Shown piece by piece: positions 26,647 through 35,799 of a stretch of 64,000 nucleotides of DNA. Origin of the DNA: Dehalobacterium formicoaceticum (GTDB lineage Bacteria; Bacillota; Dehalobacteriia; Dehalobacteriales; Dehalobacteriaceae); contig NZ_CP022121.1 of the NCBI RefSeq assembly GCF_002224645.1, positions 1,308,501 to 1,372,500 of the forward strand, given 5' to 3'. Under the pieces are notes generated by a model. That model saw only the letters and a program-made list of their open reading frames with translations, did not search any database and was not told where the DNA came from. A program made the translations under genes and the position numbers. Every line of letters starts with the position of its first letter. Position 1 is the first letter of the stretch.

Positions 26647-27549
26647 ATGAATAAATCAAAAGAAAAAATAATAGAATTAGGCTTATTTATTGCTGCCATT
26701 ACCCAGATTTTGGTTATTATTTTAATCGGCTTTTTTGTCTTTATGGAAGGATTACCGGTTTTGCAAAAATATGGCGTGCTGGATTTTCTCTTTGGTAAGA
26801 CATGGAATCCAACCAATCAGATTTACGGTATTTATCCCATGATTATTGGAACGATCGTGGTAACTCTGGGATCATTGATTTTGGGCGTTCCATTAGGTAT
26901 TGCCACGGCTATCTTTTTGGCAGAAATTGTTCCTGACAAGATCGGCCGGATTTTTCGCCCGGCGATTGAACTATTAGCCGGAATCCCTTCCGTTATTTAT
27001 GGACTGTTTGGCATGGTCTTGGTCAAGAATGTGATTCTTTATGTAGAACGTGAATTTCTTGGGCATGTTTTGCCTCCGGAATATCAAGTGGGTTATAGTG
27101 TTTTAACGGCATCCATCATTCTTGCGGTCATGATTTTACCTACAGTCATTAATATTTCTGAGGATTCCATCCGCAGCGTGCCCATCGAATACAAAGAAGG
27201 AAGCCTGGCTTTGGGTGCTACCCATTGGCAGACCATCTCCAAGGTTTTGCTTCCCGCCGCTAAATCCGGGATTTTGACCTCTGTTGTTTTAGGCATGGGG
27301 CGTGCTTTAGGAGAGACCATGGCTGTGATCATGGTTGCCGGGAACACGGTATTAATACCGGAGTTTTCCCTTTGGGGTATTTTTGCCCCAGTACGTACAT
27401 TAACGGGAAATATTGCTTTGGAAATGGGTTATGCCGGACCGGAGCATCAACAGGCGCTTTTTGCCACAGGGATTGTTTTATTTGTCTTTATCATGATCCT
27501 AAATCTTTTTGCCGGATATGTTGCCCGGAAAGGGGTGCGTAATTCATAA
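26647..27549 (+). CDS. pstC: Phosphate ABC transporter permease PstC
   Basis: A 300-residue permease with six membrane segments, the PstC landmark LAGIPSVIYGLFGMV and the ATPase-contact loop YKEGSLALGATHWQTISKVLLP. Its stop overlaps the pstA ATG by one base. It forms the channel with PstA. Confidence 0.95.
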   Translation: MNKSKEKIIELGLFIAAITQILVIILIGFFVFMEGLPVLQKYGVLDFLFGKTWNPTNQIYGIYPMIIGTIVVTLGSLILGVPLGIATAIFLAEIVPDKIGRIFRPAIELLAGIPSVIYGLFGMVLVKNVILYVEREFLGHVLPPEYQVGYSVLTASIILAVMILPTVINISEDSIRSVPIEYKEGSLALGATHWQTISKVLLPAAKSGILTSVVLGMGRALGETMAVIMVAGNTVLIPEFSLWGIFAPVRTLTGNIALEMGYAGPEHQQALFATGIVLFVFIMILNLFAGYVARKGVRNS

Positions 27550-28394
27550 TGAACGTGAGAACCAAAGAAAAAATTGCCAGGATTATTTTATGGACGGCGG
27601 CGTCCATTACCGTAGGCTTTCTTTTTTTGATTATTGGTTATATTTTTAAGGAAGGCATCGGTATGATCAGTCTTGAATTTCTTCTTGATAAACCTCGGAA
27701 AATGGGTGCCCAAGGGGGGATTTTTCCGTCCATTGTTGGTACCTTATATTTAATTGCAGCTACCTTATTGTTTGCCGTTCCCATTGGGGTAGGAGCCGCC
27801 GTATATTTGAATGAATATACCCGGGAAGGAAAAATAATTCAATTGATTCGTTTTGGAACAGAGGCCTTAGCAGGCATCCCTTCGATTATATTCGGATTAT
27901 TTGGTTTCGCATTTTTTGTGATCTTATTAAAACCTGTTACCGGAGGATGGTCGATTCTTTCCGGTTCTTTAACAGGAGCAGTTATGGTTTTGCCTACCAT
28001 CGTGCGTACATCAGAAGAAGCCTTAAAAACCGTACCCCAATCTTACCGTGAGGGCAGTTTGGCGCTGGGGGCCAGTCGGTGGCAAACAATCAGCAGGGTG
28101 GTACTGCCGGCGGCCATTCCCGGTGTTTTAACCGGTATTATTCTGGCCATCGGCAGGGTAGTGGGAGAGACAGCAGCTCTTCTGTTGACTTTAGGGGGCA
28201 CCTTGCTTTTACCCCATTCCGTATTCGACGGAGCCCGGACCATGTCTATGCATTTATATATGGTAGCCATGGAAACGGGAGCCATGGATATGGCCTTTGG
28301 GACCGGTGTAGTATTGATCGTTACTATTTTTATTATCAACACTGCGGCTGGAATCTTGAGGAGAAAACTAGAATTGACTTCTGGGAGGAGGTAG
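27549..28394 (+). CDS. pstA: Phosphate ABC transporter permease PstA
   Basis: A 281-residue permease with LAGIPSIIFGLFGFAF and the loop YREGSLALGASRWQTISRVVLP, paralogous to PstC but of the PstA branch (shorter periplasmic loops). It is translationally coupled to pstC, and the pstB start is 6 bases downstream. Confidence 0.95.
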   Translation: MNVRTKEKIARIILWTAASITVGFLFLIIGYIFKEGIGMISLEFLLDKPRKMGAQGGIFPSIVGTLYLIAATLLFAVPIGVGAAVYLNEYTREGKIIQLIRFGTEALAGIPSIIFGLFGFAFFVILLKPVTGGWSILSGSLTGAVMVLPTIVRTSEEALKTVPQSYREGSLALGASRWQTISRVVLPAAIPGVLTGIILAIGRVVGETAALLLTLGGTLLLPHSVFDGARTMSMHLYMVAMETGAMDMAFGTGVVLIVTIFIINTAAGILRRKLELTSGRR

Positions 28395-28400
28395 GATAAA

Positions 28401-29153
28401 ATGGGAAAAATAGATGCGCAGAAACTTGATTTATATTATGGTAGTTTTCAGGCTTTGATTAATGTTAATTTAACAGTTGAGGAAAAGGGTATTACAGCCT
28501 TAATCGGACCTTCCGGATGCGGTAAATCCACTTTTTTACGGGTTTTAAACCGCATGAATGATCTGATCCCCGGGGTTCGTATTGAGGGTAAAGTTTCAAT
28601 GGATGGAAAAGATATCTATGAGAGGTCCGTTGATGTTGTGGCATTGAGAAAAAAAGTAGGTATGGTTTTTCAGAAACCTAATCCTTTTCCCATGACCGTT
28701 TACGATAATATCGCATATGGGCCTAAAATTCATGGCATCAAGGATAAACGCAAGCTGGATGAAATCGTAGAGCGAAGCCTAAAATTGGCGGCATTGTGGG
28801 ATGAAGTTAAGGATCGTTTGCATAAGGCTGCTCTAGGTTTATCCGGCGGACAGCAGCAAAGACTCTGTATTGCCCGGGTGCTTTCTGTGGAACCGGAAGT
28901 ATTACTGATGGATGAACCTACCTCAGCGCTGGATCCTATTTCTACCATGAAAATTGAGGAATTAGCCCAGGAATTAAAAGAAAAATACACAATTGTCATT
29001 GTAACCCATAATATGCAGCAAGCAGCGCGAATTTCTGATCAGACGGCTTTTTTCTTAACAGGGGAAATGATTGAATATGGAGATACAGATATTATCTTCA
29101 CTAAACCCCAGGACAAAAGAACAGAAGACTATATCACCGGCCGATTTGGTTGA
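28401..29153 (+). CDS. pstB: Phosphate ABC transporter ATP-binding protein
   Basis: A 250-residue ATPase with Walker [10 protein letters not shown], the PstB-specific RMNDLIPG segment, [15 protein letters not shown], signature [13 protein letters not shown] and Walker [13 protein letters not shown]. Length and order are standard. The GGGAGGAGG ribosome site overlaps the end of pstA. Confidence 0.96.
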   Translation: MGKIDAQKLDLYYGSFQALINVNLTVEEKGITALIGPSGCGKSTFLRVLNRMNDLIPGVRIEGKVSMDGKDIYERSVDVVALRKKVGMVFQKPNPFPMTVYDNIAYGPKIHGIKDKRKLDEIVERSLKLAALWDEVKDRLHKAALGLSGGQQQRLCIARVLSVEPEVLLMDEPTSALDPISTMKIEELAQELKEKYTIVIVTHNMQQAARISDQTAFFLTGEMIEYGDTDIIFTKPQDKRTEDYITGRFG

Positions 29154-29179
29154 TCATATGCTAGGGAGGAATTTGAAAC

Positions 29180-29833
29180 ATGGTAAGGGAGAATTATGAT
29201 AGTCAATTGAAGGAATTACGCCATCAGCTGCTGCGTATGGGTAGTCTGGTAGAAGAAGAGATTACCGGATCGGTTTCTGCTCTTGTGAATCGAAATGTTG
29301 ATTTGGCGCAGAAGATAATTGCTGATGACGATGCGGTAGACAATTTCCATAATGAAATTGAAGATCTTTGTTTGAGATTAATTGCTACCCAGCAGCCGAT
29401 CGCCAAGGATTTGCGCAGAATTGTAACAGGACTAAAAATTATCGGTGAGTTGGAGCGCATGGCGGATCATGCTGTGGATATTGCTAAAATAACCCTTAAA
29501 ATTGCTCCGGATCCATTGATTAAGCCACTGATCGATATCCCCCGTATGTCGGAATATGTACGAAAAATGGTACGTAACAGCTTGGATGCTTATGTGAATG
29601 AAGATGTGGCCTTGGCTGAGAGCGTTGGGGCAGATGATGATTTGGTGGATCATTTGCACAATCAAATCTTTCGGGAATTATTGACCTATATGATGGAAGA
29701 TGCCTCAAAAATTTCCCAGGCTACTCAGTTATTGTTTGTAAGCCGCTATTTGGAGCGCATCGCTGACCGGGCTACGAACATTTGTGAATCTGTTATCTAT
29801 CTGGTCACAGGAAATAGACAGGAAATTAATTGA
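29180..29833 (+). CDS. phoU: Phosphate transport regulator PhoU
   Basis: A 217-residue all-helical PhoU with two repeats, each with the acidic metal-binding E/DxxxD pattern (VDNFHNEIEDL and VDHLHNQIF). It links Pst transport state to PhoR signalling. Last gene of the pst operon. Confidence 0.95.
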   Translation: MVRENYDSQLKELRHQLLRMGSLVEEEITGSVSALVNRNVDLAQKIIADDDAVDNFHNEIEDLCLRLIATQQPIAKDLRRIVTGLKIIGELERMADHAVDIAKITLKIAPDPLIKPLIDIPRMSEYVRKMVRNSLDAYVNEDVALAESVGADDDLVDHLHNQIFRELLTYMMEDASKISQATQLLFVSRYLERIADRATNICESVIYLVTGNRQEIN

Positions 29834-29934
29834 ATTAGCTTTTATTTTGATAAGACTGGCAAGAAACCTTCTGTTTTTGCATAACAATAGATTGTAGCAT
29901 CATCTTGTTATGCAAAGTATGGGAGGGGCACGTC

Positions 29935-30144
29935 ATGGTGGATTTTTTTCGAAAAAAAATGTGCGGCTTATTTGGTGGAAATAAATTTTCCGCCTTTTTA
30001 TGTGAACTTCAGAAAATTGCCCGGATGCTGGTGTTTTTTGCTACGGTTGGCCTTTTTTTGTATGCCTTAATTTTCCCTCATTTCTGGATTATTCTTATTC
30101 TTTTTATGCTTTTTTTGGCGCTTCTGGCCTTAAGCCAGGATTGA
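29935..30144 (+). CDS. Small membrane protein of unknown function
   Basis: A 69-residue protein with a basic N-terminus and two hydrophobic segments near the C-terminus. The ATG at 29935 has GGAGGGG upstream; an earlier in-frame start lacks one. I do not recognise a family. It precedes the metallo-hydrolase gene. Confidence 0.55.
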   Translation: MVDFFRKKMCGLFGGNKFSAFLCELQKIARMLVFFATVGLFLYALIFPHFWIILILFMLFLALLALSQD

Positions 30145-30212
30145 TTGGCCATAGATTTTTTTTCGCGGAATTGTATAATGATGGTAAACATTGTTGTGAA
30201 GAGGTGATATTT

Positions 30213-30899
30213 TTGAAAATCAGCTATTTAGGACATGCCTGCTTTGTTCTGGAGGGGAATAAAAAAATCATCATTGATCCTTTTTTAACGGGAAATCCCA
30301 TGGCGACCAAGAAGGCTGAGGAAATTGAGGCAGATTATATTTTGGTCACTCATGGTCATGGAGATCACTTGGGGGATGCCATAGAAATCGCCGAACGCTG
30401 CCAAAGTACCATCATTGCCCCCAACGAATTAGCAGTATTTTGCGGTCAAAAAGGGGCCCAGATACATGCGATGCATATTGGGGGAGCTCATGACTTTCCC
30501 GGGATGAAGGTAAAACTCACCCAAGCTTGGCACGGATCTGCCCTCGTAGACGATGAAGCAATTATTTTTACCGGTAATCCCTGCGGATTTTTAATTTGGA
30601 TGGATGACCGGTGTATCTATCATGCGGGGGATACCGGTCTTTTTGGCGATATGGAGCAAGTGATCGGTAGAAATCATCAAATTGATCTGGCTCTCTTACC
30701 CATTGGAGATAATTTTACCATGGGTCCGGAAGATGCGGTCCATGCTGCGGAATGGATTCAGGCGGACACGGTTATTCCGATGCATTATAATACCTGGCCA
30801 TTGATTGAGCAGAATCCCTATTTATTTAAAGAAGCAGTGGAAACAAAAACAAAAAGCAAATGTCTTGTTTTAAAACCGGGAGAGAGTATACAATTATAA
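30213..30899 (+). CDS. UPF0173 metallo-beta-lactamase-fold hydrolase
   Basis: A 228-residue MBL-fold protein: HGHGDHLGD is the metal motif, with YHAGDTGLF and the C-terminal MHYNTWP supplying further ligands. This is the UPF0173 family (about 226 residues). The TTG at 30213 is chosen because GAGGTGAT lies 4 bases upstream and the family begins MKISYLGHACF; an upstream ATG would add 24 unrelated residues. Substrate unknown. Confidence 0.9.
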   Translation: MKISYLGHACFVLEGNKKIIIDPFLTGNPMATKKAEEIEADYILVTHGHGDHLGDAIEIAERCQSTIIAPNELAVFCGQKGAQIHAMHIGGAHDFPGMKVKLTQAWHGSALVDDEAIIFTGNPCGFLIWMDDRCIYHAGDTGLFGDMEQVIGRNHQIDLALLPIGDNFTMGPEDAVHAAEWIQADTVIPMHYNTWPLIEQNPYLFKEAVETKTKSKCLVLKPGESIQL

Positions 30900-30911
30900 A
30901 TGAAATTGATG

Positions 30912-30956
30912 ATCATGCGCAGAGAAAATTTTCAAAGCCGCATGATTTTTTTATTT
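30912..30956 (+). terminator. Terminator after the UPF0173 gene
   Basis: ATCATGCG pairs with CGCATGAT, followed by a run of seven T's. Confidence 0.75.
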
Positions 30957-30997
30957 TGGGGAAAGATAAGAAAGATCATTGTTGGGAGGTGAATTAA

Positions 30998-31147
30998 TTG
31001 GGTCAGATTAAATGTGTGGTGGAAGAATGTAAGTATAATCAAGGTCAAAAATGCCAGGCTGGGGAAATAGAGGTTCGTTCCAGTGGAACCATGTCCGTTC
31101 TAAACTCCGAGGGAACAGCTTGCGAAACCTTTGCTCCCCGGGAATAG
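30998..31147 (+). CDS. DUF1540 small cysteine protein (first copy)
   Basis: A 49-residue protein with the pattern IKCVVEEC, then a Cys at about 19 and a final ACETF, the four-cysteine layout of DUF1540. The TTG start follows GGGAGGTGA by 5 bases. These small proteins are common in sporulating Clostridia and are thought to bind metal; a spore-associated role is inferred from the neighbours. Confidence 0.78.
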   Translation: MGQIKCVVEECKYNQGQKCQAGEIEVRSSGTMSVLNSEGTACETFAPRE

Positions 31148-31166
31148 TTTAAAAGGAGGTGCCGGT

Positions 31167-31373
31167 TTGGAACCTGATAAGCATGATTTTTTAGCAAAAT
31201 CACTTTTAAATGAACAGGAATTGGTTCGGGATTATCAGAGATTTGCCATGGAGGTACAAGATCCGGAAATTGAAAAAAGCTTCCGTCATTGGGCGGAGGA
31301 AGATGGCTTAAGAGCCAGAAAAATAGAAGAATTTTTACACAAATTACAAGGAAATCATGGAAAAACCCGTTAA
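31167..31373 (+). CDS. Small ferritin-like/coat-associated helical protein
   Basis: A 68-residue, highly charged helical protein with NEQELVRDYQRFAMEV and SFRHWAEEDGLRAR. It resembles short ferritin-like or CotF-related helical-hairpin proteins seen beside DUF1540 genes. The TTG at 31167 has AAAGGAGGTG 5 bases upstream. Exact function unknown. Confidence 0.6.
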   Translation: MEPDKHDFLAKSLLNEQELVRDYQRFAMEVQDPEIEKSFRHWAEEDGLRARKIEEFLHKLQGNHGKTR

Positions 31374-31387
31374 TGCGGGTTTTTCCT
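31359..31387 (+). terminator. Terminator inside/after the small helical gene
   Basis: AAAAACCCG and CGGGTTTTT form a stem around TTAATG; the first arm overlaps the last codons of the gene. Confidence 0.8.
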
Positions 31388-31496
31388 CTTATCAAGGGGT
31401 AGTGTGGAAAAAAATAACAAAATAAAGCCAATTGAATCAGGCCATAATAGTAAAGTAGCATTGAGCATTAAAAATTATTAAAAATGAGGTGGAAAA

Positions 31497-31664
31497 ATGA
31501 GAGTTGAAAAAGGTGATACTATCAACCGGGTGAAGTGCGTTGTCAATAGCTGTGAACATTATTACAATGGGGACCATTGTACAGCAAGCACCATTGAAAT
31601 TCAGCCTCAAAATGCTTCCAATTCGGGAGAAACTGACTGCGCTACTTTCTCTCCTAAAATGTAA
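31497..31664 (+). CDS. DUF1540 small cysteine protein (second copy)
   Basis: A 55-residue protein with VKCVVNSCEHYYNGDHC and a terminal DCATFSP, the same cysteine spacing as the first copy. The ATG follows GAGGTGG. The two copies 350 bases apart suggest local duplication. Confidence 0.8.
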   Translation: MRVEKGDTINRVKCVVNSCEHYYNGDHCTASTIEIQPQNASNSGETDCATFSPKM

Positions 31665-31711
31665 GGAGTCGAGAAACGCGGTAAAAATTATTTTAAGAGG
31701 GAGGTATAAGA

Positions 31712-31918
31712 ATGTCTCAACAATTATCCCAGAAAGACTTAATGTATTTAACAGATCTTATGAGCATTGAAAAGGATCAGGTACAAATGTTTCAGGATGC
31801 GGCGAATCAGGTGACGGATCCTCAATGTAAACAGATGTATCAGGATATATCCACGATGCATCAAAGACACTTTGATACCTTGAATCAACACGTCACCCAA
31901 GGAACAATGATGTCCTAA
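31712..31918 (+). CDS. CotF-like/ferritin-like small protein
   Basis: A 68-residue helical protein: LSQKDLMYLTDLMSIEKDQV and a histidine-containing second helix MHQRHFDTLNQHV. It matches short spore-coat CotF-type or ferritin-like proteins. GGGAGG precedes the ATG. It probably forms a functional pair with the next gene, 25 bases on. Confidence 0.7.
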   Translation: MSQQLSQKDLMYLTDLMSIEKDQVQMFQDAANQVTDPQCKQMYQDISTMHQRHFDTLNQHVTQGTMMS

Positions 31919-31943
31919 AAAGTGTAGAAAGGGAGGAAAAGAA

Positions 31944-32213
31944 ATGCCTCAAAAAGATAAATCTATTGCTTCTGAATGTTTATTGCATCAAAAATATTTA
32001 GCTGATTCCTACACCGGGATGGCGAGAGAAACAGCTTGTGATGCCTTGTTTACCGACGTATTAAAAATATGTCAGGAGGAATTACAGGCCAACCATCAAA
32101 TTTTTAATTTTATGAATCAGCAGGGATGGTATCAGGTGCAAAATGCCGATCAGAATCAGATCACTCAGGCCCAGAGTCAAATTCAACAAATGCAAAGCCA
32201 AAGCATGCAATAG
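31944..32213 (+). CDS. Spore coat protein, CotF-like
   Basis: An 89-residue protein with LHQKYLADSYTGMARETACD and a GWYQV motif, typical of clostridial CotF-family coat proteins, followed by a glutamine-rich tail. GGGAGG precedes the ATG. It ends the small-gene cluster before a strong terminator. Confidence 0.78.
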   Translation: MPQKDKSIASECLLHQKYLADSYTGMARETACDALFTDVLKICQEELQANHQIFNFMNQQGWYQVQNADQNQITQAQSQIQQMQSQSMQ

Positions 32214-32228
32214 TAATAGAAAATGAAA

Positions 32229-32274
32229 ACATCAAAAAATCGCAATGAAAGATTGCGATTTTTTGATGTTTTTT
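32229..32274 (+). terminator. Strong terminator after the coat gene cluster
   Basis: An 18-bp perfect stem, ACATCAAAAAATCGCAAT against ATTGCGATTTTTTGATGT, with loop GAAAG and a T-run. It should work in both directions. Confidence 0.9.
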
Positions 32275-32375
32275 CATTGCAATCATGGGTGCCAGGGTAT
32301 ACCATATAATATAAACGGATTTTTATAAAAGGTTAAAAAAAAGAAAGGAAGGCAAAAATTCAGAAGTAAAATATC

Positions 32376-33053
32376 ATGAAAAAAACAACACAGCATAATA
32401 AAATAATCACAGGCCTCGATAAGGTAAAACAAGACATCTTGGAAATATTAGAAGAAACTTATCAAGGAACCTCTACCGCTTTAAACTTTTCTACTCCTTT
32501 TGAATTGATGGTAGCTACCATCTTGTCGGCCCAAACCAATGATAATCAAGTGAATAAAATTACCGAATCTTTATTTAAGAAATATCGGACACCTCAGCAA
32601 TTTTCCACACTTCAACCGGAAGAATTGGAACAAGAGATCAAGACTTGCGGTCTATATAAAAATAAAGCGAAAAATATCATTGCAGCCGCAAAACTAATCC
32701 AGGATCAGTTTGACGGTCAGATTCCCCAAACCAGGGAAGAATTAATGCTCCTGCCGGGAGTGGGGAGAAAAACGGCTAATGTTATTTTAAGCAATGCTTT
32801 TGGCATTCCCGCTTTTGCTGTTGATACCCATGTTTTTCGGGTTTCTGCCCGATTAGGCCTGAGCAGCGGCACCAATCCAGCAGTGACAGAAAGTGAACTA
32901 ACGGCTCTGATCCCGGAAGAAAAATGGGGGGATGCCCATCATTGGCTGATCTGGCACGGCCGCAAAATTTGTATCGCCAGAAAACCCAAATGTTCATTAT
33001 GTCCGGTGAATCAATTATGCCCATCGAATCAAGAGTATGAGGAGGCGAAATAA
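32376..33053 (+). CDS. nth: Endonuclease III
   Basis: A 225-residue base-excision glycosylase/AP lyase. The helix-hairpin-helix LPGVGRKTANVILS with its catalytic Lys, the DTHVFRVSARLGL Asp, and the iron-sulfur ligands CIARKPKCSLCPVNQLC (C-x6-C-x2-C-x5-C) are all present. It repairs oxidised pyrimidines. The final TAA overlaps the ctpA ATG, so the two are cotranslated. Confidence 0.95.
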   Translation: MKKTTQHNKIITGLDKVKQDILEILEETYQGTSTALNFSTPFELMVATILSAQTNDNQVNKITESLFKKYRTPQQFSTLQPEELEQEIKTCGLYKNKAKNIIAAAKLIQDQFDGQIPQTREELMLLPGVGRKTANVILSNAFGIPAFAVDTHVFRVSARLGLSSGTNPAVTESELTALIPEEKWGDAHHWLIWHGRKICIARKPKCSLCPVNQLCPSNQEYEEAK

Positions 33054-34498
33054 TGAGAAGAAAACTTGGCAGGTATTTATTTTTGATTTTGGTTTTCGCA
33101 TTCATATGTACAGGAACAGCTTATGGGGCGGATAGTTTGGATGAGGTCAGAAGCTTGATTCAAACACGTTTTTATCAGGATGTCAATGAGGATGTGTTAA
33201 CAAAGGGCTCGGCGCAAGCCATGGTTGAGGCCTTAAATGATCCCCATTCATCTTATATTAGCCCGGAAGACTTTACGGATTATTTGTCTTCGCTAGACGG
33301 TAATTATGTTGGAGTGGGCATGTACATCAATGAGTCGAAAGGGCAGATCCAGGTGGTTCGCCCCATACCGGGCAGCCCGGCTGAAAAGGCCGGATTAAAA
33401 GAAAAGGATATCATTACCCATATCGATGATAAGGATATTAAAGGATTAACCTCCAGTGAGACGGCGGCAAAAGTTCGCGGACCGGAAGGAACTAAAGTTA
33501 AGATTACGGTCATGAGAGGTGGTCAAACACTTCATTTCACGGTGGAAAGGCAAACTATCGAAATTCCCAGCCTAGATTATCGATTGATTGGCACGGAGGT
33601 CGGCTATATTCAATTATACAGCTTTAGTTCTAATTCAGCACAGGAAATGTCAGATGCTCTTCAGGATCTCACTGACCAGGGCATGGAAACATTGGTCTTG
33701 GATTTAAGGGATAACCCGGGAGGGTTATTAAATACAGCTGTGGAGATTTCAGCTGATTTTGTGCCCCGGGGGCCGGTGGTCCATGTAGTACAGAAAGGAG
33801 ACCGGGAATATACCTTAAGAACTTTTAAAACACCCTACGGAATTCCCGTGGCAGTACTGGTCAATGAAGGCACAGCCAGTGCGGCAGAGATCTTGGCAGG
33901 AGCCATTCAAGATGCCAAAACCGGGGTCATTGTGGGGTCTCAAACTTATGGAAAGGGAAGTGTGCAAACGATCTTTTCTTTAAGTGACGGTGGCGGCTTA
34001 AAACTAACGACGGCCAAATACTTAACAAGAGGCAGGCAGGATATCAATGGAAAAGGCTTGACGCCTGATATTATGGAAGCAGATGAAAACAAACAATTTG
34101 AAGTGGCAGTAAAAAAACTAGGCAGTGAAATGCCCTTGTTTGATGTTCAAATGGCAGTAGGATCAAAATTAGTTTTTGTGGACGATCAAACCTTTGAATT
34201 GCCTGTATCTCCCTATATGGAAAAAGGTACTGTAATGGTGCCATTGAGGCAAGTGGCCGATTACTTGGGCGGGGATGTACGTTGGGAAAACGGTACCATA
34301 GTGTTGGCTTCTCCTACCGGCAATTATAAAATTGATTCTGTATCTAAGGTTATCAAGTCTGCCCAAGGAGAAATTTTGGGCCAAGGTGCCATCAAGGAAG
34401 GAACCACTATGGTTCCGGCACGTGTTTTGGCAGACATGATGGGTTTTAAAATCGGCTGGCATCAAAAAGACCAGATGATTTATTTATACGATGAATAA
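33053..34498 (+). CDS. ctpA: Carboxy-terminal processing protease (S41) with C-terminal copper-amine-oxidase-like domain
   Basis: A 481-residue secreted protease. Signal peptide (residues 1-24), PDZ domain (YVGVGMYINES..IPGSPAEKAGLKEKDII), then the S41 core with the nucleophile in NEGTASAAEILAGAIQD and lysine in GSQTYGKGSVQ. The last about 115 residues form a copper amine oxidase N-terminal-like domain (MVPLRQVADYLGGDVRWENG), likely a cell-wall binding or substrate-docking module. Pieces of this gene reappear at 35800-35852. Confidence 0.93.
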   Translation: MRRKLGRYLFLILVFAFICTGTAYGADSLDEVRSLIQTRFYQDVNEDVLTKGSAQAMVEALNDPHSSYISPEDFTDYLSSLDGNYVGVGMYINESKGQIQVVRPIPGSPAEKAGLKEKDIITHIDDKDIKGLTSSETAAKVRGPEGTKVKITVMRGGQTLHFTVERQTIEIPSLDYRLIGTEVGYIQLYSFSSNSAQEMSDALQDLTDQGMETLVLDLRDNPGGLLNTAVEISADFVPRGPVVHVVQKGDREYTLRTFKTPYGIPVAVLVNEGTASAAEILAGAIQDAKTGVIVGSQTYGKGSVQTIFSLSDGGGLKLTTAKYLTRGRQDINGKGLTPDIMEADENKQFEVAVKKLGSEMPLFDVQMAVGSKLVFVDDQTFELPVSPYMEKGTVMVPLRQVADYLGGDVRWENGTIVLASPTGNYKIDSVSKVIKSAQGEILGQGAIKEGTTMVPARVLADMMGFKIGWHQKDQMIYLYDE

Positions 34499-34510
34499 TA
34501 GCAAAACACC

Positions 34511-34545
34511 TAAAGCGCTATCCTTACTGGATGGCGCTTTTTACG
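34511..34545 (+). terminator. ctpA terminator
   Basis: AAAGCGCTATCC and GGATGGCGCTTT form a stem around TTACT, followed by T's. Confidence 0.85.
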
Positions 34546-34660
34546 ATATTAGCGCGTTTTAGTTTTGCTGTTTTAATACTACAAAAGACTGGGGGTGCGC
34601 CCTCCTTCTGAAGGAGGTATACCTATATTCGTGGAGTGATAGAGAGATAATATGGTAATA

Positions 34661-34689
34661 TTGACATAGATAGAGGGAGGCGGCATAAT
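34661..34689 (+). promoter_or_regulatory. Promoter within repeat copy 1
   Basis: TTGACA and CATAAT with 17 bases between. The same -35, spacing and -10 position are kept in copy 2. Confidence 0.65.
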
Positions 34690-34763
34690 CAATTATACAG
34701 AGATTTAATAGAAACAGTGTGACAAATTTCAACCGCATTTAACATAGCGCAGAATAATAAGAC

Positions 34764-34877
34764 ATGAACGAACTTCAATACGATCTTTCTTCTGGGAAGA
34801 CGGAACGCAATTCCATTTCAGCAAAAATCAACTGTTATTTCACGAATAATCAAGATAGAATTAAGTTGGTTTTGTGA
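34764..34877 (+). CDS. Micro-ORF in repeat copy 1 (37 residues, unrecognised)
   Basis: The frame begins MNELQYDLSSGKTERN and ends LVL. Its first 26 codons align with the micro-ORF of copy 2 with one replacement (N2D) and three synonymous third-base changes. No convincing ribosome site is seen, so it may be a leader, a non-canonical ORF, or fortuitous. Confidence 0.35.
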   Translation: MNELQYDLSSGKTERNSISAKINCYFTNNQDRIKLVL

Positions 34878-34997
34878 TCCCCTAAAATCAGTGTTACGAT
34901 CTGCTAAAAAGATCATAGAGAAATGAAAATAATACTAAATGCTAGGGAACTAGGAGAATTTCTTTCAGACAAGCAAAGCAAAGAGAGGAGTTTATCA

Positions 34998-35795
34998 ATG
35001 AAAAGAATATATGTACTGAGCACCTGTGTTATGATAAGTATATTTTTCCTTTCCTCCTGTGCTGAAGTTCAGCCATACCAGCAATATAGGCAGTCTTATC
35101 AAAAACTATTGAAAGAGGATTCTTTTATTGTAGAAAAAAAAGAAACTTTAATAACATCACAGAAATCATTCGGTACTTCTAAAAATATAAGCAACATTAA
35201 TAATATGGAAGGAACCTTTCGGTATGTGCGTAACAAAGAAGAAGATATGCTTATTGCCAATGTAGCTTTTAATACTATGGATGGCACGCCAACGATACTG
35301 AATTATTATAACCGTGGTGGTTATCTATATTCGCAGAACATTACTAATCCGGCAAAAAATTTCCGCAGTCAACAAAAAGCAGATAATGTAATAAATACAG
35401 TTCTTGAGGGTATTATCGATATCCCAAAGGATGTTATAGCCAAGCAAAGTGTTCGCAGCACATCAGAAGGGAATTGGATTACATTTGAATTGGATAGTGA
35501 AAAGTATTACGCTGCTCGCTTTCCAGAAACTTACGCTGAGTATGGTTATGGCGGACTTAGCTATTACCGGGAACAGCCGGTTTATACCGTGCTCCTTGAT
35601 GCACAAGACCGGATCAAACAGGTTGAAGGAAGCTTTTGTACTGTAAACTCCGATAATTCAGGATTTACCTGGGATCAAAACTACACTAACACTTTTACCC
35701 AATACGAAGATGTGAAATTGGATTTTCCTGATCTTCATGAGTCAGAGTTTCCGCTTCTGAAGGAACCGGACGAATCATGGGGACAGACTCCCTGA
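34998..35795 (+). CDS. Lipoprotein of unknown function
   Basis: A 265-residue protein with a lipobox (IFFLSSC) at residue 16 or so. The mature region is rich in tyrosine, asparagine and beta-type segments (YEDVKLDFPDL near the C-terminus), without a family I recognise. The ATG at 34998 has GAGAGGAG upstream; an earlier in-frame ATG lacks both. It sits between the two repeat copies, and so may be cargo of the duplicated segment. Confidence 0.65.
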   Translation: MKRIYVLSTCVMISIFFLSSCAEVQPYQQYRQSYQKLLKEDSFIVEKKETLITSQKSFGTSKNISNINNMEGTFRYVRNKEEDMLIANVAFNTMDGTPTILNYYNRGGYLYSQNITNPAKNFRSQQKADNVINTVLEGIIDIPKDVIAKQSVRSTSEGNWITFELDSEKYYAARFPETYAEYGYGGLSYYREQPVYTVLLDAQDRIKQVEGSFCTVNSDNSGFTWDQNYTNTFTQYEDVKLDFPDLHESEFPLLKEPDESWGQTP

Positions 35796-35799
35796 TTTC

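Larger units (their letters stand above)
34595..34905 (+). repeat. Undescribed dyad-promoter-microORF element, copy 1
   Basis: Highly similar to 35963-36280 over its whole length. It opens with the perfect dyad CCTCCTTC-T-GAAGGAGG (34601-34617), then a TATAC-TATATT stretch, a sigma-A-type promoter, and a 37-codon ORF. No transposase, and no clear terminal repeats. It fills most of the gap between ctpA and the lipoprotein gene. Confidence 0.8.
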
